55,088 bases of DNA from Cytophagales bacterium (GTDB lineage Bacteria > Pseudomonadota > Gammaproteobacteria > Burkholderiales > Burkholderiaceae_C): assembly GCA_030054145.1 (NCBI GenBank), contig JASGCK010000014.1, forward strand, positions 1-55,088. Direction: 5' to 3'. The notes under the pieces are model-generated. The model did no database searches, was not told the DNA's origin, and saw nothing but the letters and a program-made list of their open reading frames with translations. This document shows positions 53,357 through 55,088 of the stretch, in pieces; positions within the stretch are counted from its first letter, which is position 1; every line of letters starts with the position of its first letter. The position numbers were made by a program, and so were the translations under genes.

Positions 53357-55088
53357 TGCAAAAACCTCTCCACATCCTCAAACACTTTGACAGCACGAAT
53401 ACCAATCACGCAGTCTTGATGCCCCATACCCTCAAAACGCACTGCCTTGTACTTTGCCCCCAAATTCGCACTATTCATTAATTCCTGCATGGCTAGCAAA
53501 GTCTCCACTTCTACTAAGCCATTTTTTGCACCGTGCACACTCATGGTTTTTCCAACCAACCCCCACCGTGCGGCCATTCGCTGTGGCGACACAAAAACGT
53601 TGCGTCCCTCAGCATTGGTAATCACTTTTTGTTCGATGAAATGAATCGTTTGCGATAGCGTTTCTATGTTAATGGGACCAAACAAATCCTCAATGCTTTC
53701 TAAGGTTTTATCGGCCATACCCTCAAGCTCAAAATCGCGCCCAAAGAGCATATCCATACGATGCCTAAAACCCACCCAGGGCGTTGTTTTACAAGGCCAT
53801 AATGGATTTTCGCGTTTGTACTCATCGTCCGAGTAAGGTAGCAGATTGAGTAATCTGTCCATCACCCCAGCAGCCATACCTTGATCTAGCGGGATACGAA
53901 AATCATATTGCTCAGACATCAATTTGCGCAGTCCACGCATTAAATAGCTTCTTGCAGCGTTGGCGTTCGAGTAGATAAGTGCTGGACCTTTTTGAGACAA
54001 AATGAGACAGTTAATTGAACTCGGTAAATCTTCAATCTCTTTTAAATATCGTTTAGGTTGAGAGGATTTTTCACTGCCCAAGTAGCTTGTCACATCGTCA
54101 AGATTGGTGCGATCAGTCAAGATTGCCATACTCACCATCACTGCCCCAATGCAATGTGCAAATACGTCAATTTTTTTTCGTCCAGTGGCGTTTTTAATAT
54201 GCGCAACGGCAACAGGAATATCGGCTAGAGCCGCATCCTCCAAAGCCCAGCGTGTAAAAGCGGTCAACATTCCTGGGCTGGTGCGCATATCCAAAATCCA
54301 AATATCACGTCCTTGTTGCCAAAAATATTTAGCGGCGGATAGCGGAATTGCATTGTGTGCGAACGTCGTACCGCTCACGCTGTAGCCATGAATGAATAAC
54401 AGTGGACTACCCATGCCGTTTGGTTTGGTTTTGTAGCGTGTCAGCCTAATTTTTACAGGGATACCCGACACAGGACGCCGCCCATCTTGTTGGATGTTGG
54501 TGGCGCGGTCAATTTCAATTTCAGTTATTTCTGGCAGGGGCAATCCATTCACAATGCCCGGCAACAAAGTCGGCATTCGTCCAGAGGCTCTATCTGGTTT
54601 TCTAAACGACCACAGATGATCATTGATGAGCAATCTCGACATCCATGCGCCCAGTGACGCAAGCTCGGATAAAGCCTGCACTTGATTTTCCTGCTCGCTG
54701 ATGCGAAGAACGGGTACGCCTTGCTGGGCAATAAATCGACCGTCTAATTTAAGAATGGGCTGTCCCACCAAGGGGATAGGGAACGCAGTTATCTTGATCT
54801 CTGTCATTTGCCTTAATGGGTTGGCATATCGTCCATAGGTCAGGATTTTTTCACCCTTTATGGGGCCGAAAAGTGCAGTGCCTGATGCGCTCGCGTTTAG
54901 CTTGTAATCGAAGCGCCGTATTCCCCCCGCACGGCTAGCAAGTTGAATCACACTATGAACTCTGTTACAAAAACCAAAAGGCTTGGGAATCAAGTTTGAC
55001 AACCAATCTTTGAGGCTCTGAGCACTATCTCTAAGCCCTCGATTCAACAACCAAGCCCGTCCTGCTCGAATCACACGACACCACTTTG
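53353..55088 (-). CDS. Alpha/beta hydrolase with Cys nucleophile, GMC-oxidoreductase-associated type (5' end outside window)
   Basis: At least 578 codons; the frame stays open to the window edge, so the start is unseen. LLFIHGYSVSGTTF is the oxyanion-hole strand, VFAHCIGAVMVSMAIL places Cys where most hydrolases have Ser, and GMGHQDCVIG carries the catalytic His. This H-C-x-G elbow and the GHxDCxxG end match the hydrolase domain fused to the C-terminus of cholesterol-oxidase-like GMC oxidoreductases. The preceding NPLRQMTEIKITAFPIP region also fits the linker domain there. The missing N-terminus probably decides whether an FAD domain is present. PHA synthases also use Cys, but with a different pattern. 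Confidence 0.7.
   Translation of the reverse strand, partial: KWCRVIRAGRAWLLNRGLRDSAQSLKDWLSNLIPKPFGFCNRVHSVIQLASRAGGIRRFDYKLNASASGTALFGPIKGEKILTYGRYANPLRQMTEIKITAFPIPLVGQPILKLDGRFIAQQGVPVLRISEQENQVQALSELASLGAWMSRLLINDHLWSFRKPDRASGRMPTLLPGIVNGLPLPEITEIEIDRATNIQQDGRRPVSGIPVKIRLTRYKTKPNGMGSPLLFIHGYSVSGTTFAHNAIPLSAAKYFWQQGRDIWILDMRTSPGMLTAFTRWALEDAALADIPVAVAHIKNATGRKKIDVFAHCIGAVMVSMAILTDRTNLDDVTSYLGSEKSSQPKRYLKEIEDLPSSINCLILSQKGPALIYSNANAARSYLMRGLRKLMSEQYDFRIPLDQGMAAGVMDRLLNLLPYSDDEYKRENPLWPCKTTPWVGFRHRMDMLFGRDFELEGMADKTLESIEDLFGPINIETLSQTIHFIEQKVITNAEGRNVFVSPQRMAARWGLVGKTMSVHGAKNGLVEVETLLAMQELMNSANLGAKYKAVRFEGMGHQDCVIGIRAVKVFEDVERFLQ

Overview
The window is chromosomal DNA of a betaproteobacterium, most likely order Burkholderiales. 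The evidence is the gene orders rpsL-rpsG-fusA-tuf, lepA-lepB-rnc-era-recO-pdxJ-acpS-nagZ and argF-argD with DUF3579, a Bug-type (TctC) receptor remnant, and palindromic repeats of the GTTCGCCCTGAGC type. Base composition looks moderate by eye. I see no rRNA, tRNA, CRISPR array, integrase or intact transposase.

Layout. 1-5.2 kb (minus): the str operon, with two AT-rich putative membrane-protein genes inserted between fusA and tuf. 5.4-8.5 kb: an HpcH/HpaI aldolase, a lipoprotein, a BtuF-like binding protein and a membrane-anchored cupredoxin. 8.5-17.1 kb (minus): the housekeeping cluster lepA-lepB-rnc-era-recO-pdxJ-acpS-nagZ, with a HigBA-type toxin-antitoxin pair between acpS and nagZ. 17.3-26.4 kb: lytic transglycosylase, 5-formyl-THF cyclo-ligase, SlmA-like regulator, D-Ala-D-Ala carboxypeptidase, alpha/beta hydrolase, sterol-desaturase family protein, exonuclease III, a hybrid histidine kinase and pyrE.

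26.4-31.2 kb is a patchwork accessory region: an HTH antitoxin, a DUF1566 fragment, a YafO-like toxin with a partner, a Bug receptor fragment, a DUF4258/DUF2283 pair, a 5'-truncated DUF1016 nuclease, an unknown 374-residue protein and an NYN-domain gene. The NYN gene is bracketed by a 50-bp direct repeat, one copy of which is the 3' end of icmF. 31.2-37.8 kb (minus): icmF (fused isobutyryl-CoA mutase) and a translationally coupled pair, a CRTAC1-like FG-GAP protein and a vanadium-haloperoxidase/PAP2 protein.

37.9-43.8 kb (plus): an oxidative pentose operon with binding protein, permease, single-domain ATPase, ROK repressor, xylose-dehydrogenase-like SDR and lactonase. A hairpin terminator after the binding-protein gene probably sets its excess over the membrane components. 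43.8-48.2 kb: prfB with its +1 frameshift site, an unknown gene, a HAD phosphatase, an FAD monooxygenase and an SDR. 48.3-51.7 kb: argF, argD, DUF3579 and a dienoyl-CoA isomerase-like crotonase. 51.7 kb to the end (minus): a PhoD-like phosphatase and the C-terminal part of a Cys-nucleophile alpha/beta hydrolase that runs off the window.

Most notable signals: small palindromic repeats used as protein-coding sequence in Era and IcmF; a 19-histidine tail on PdxJ; a tandem 8-bp repeat at the recO start; the NYN cassette at the icmF 3' end; the insertion inside the str operon with a pseudoknot-like leader before tuf; and a perfect 30-bp inverted repeat filling the gap before argF.
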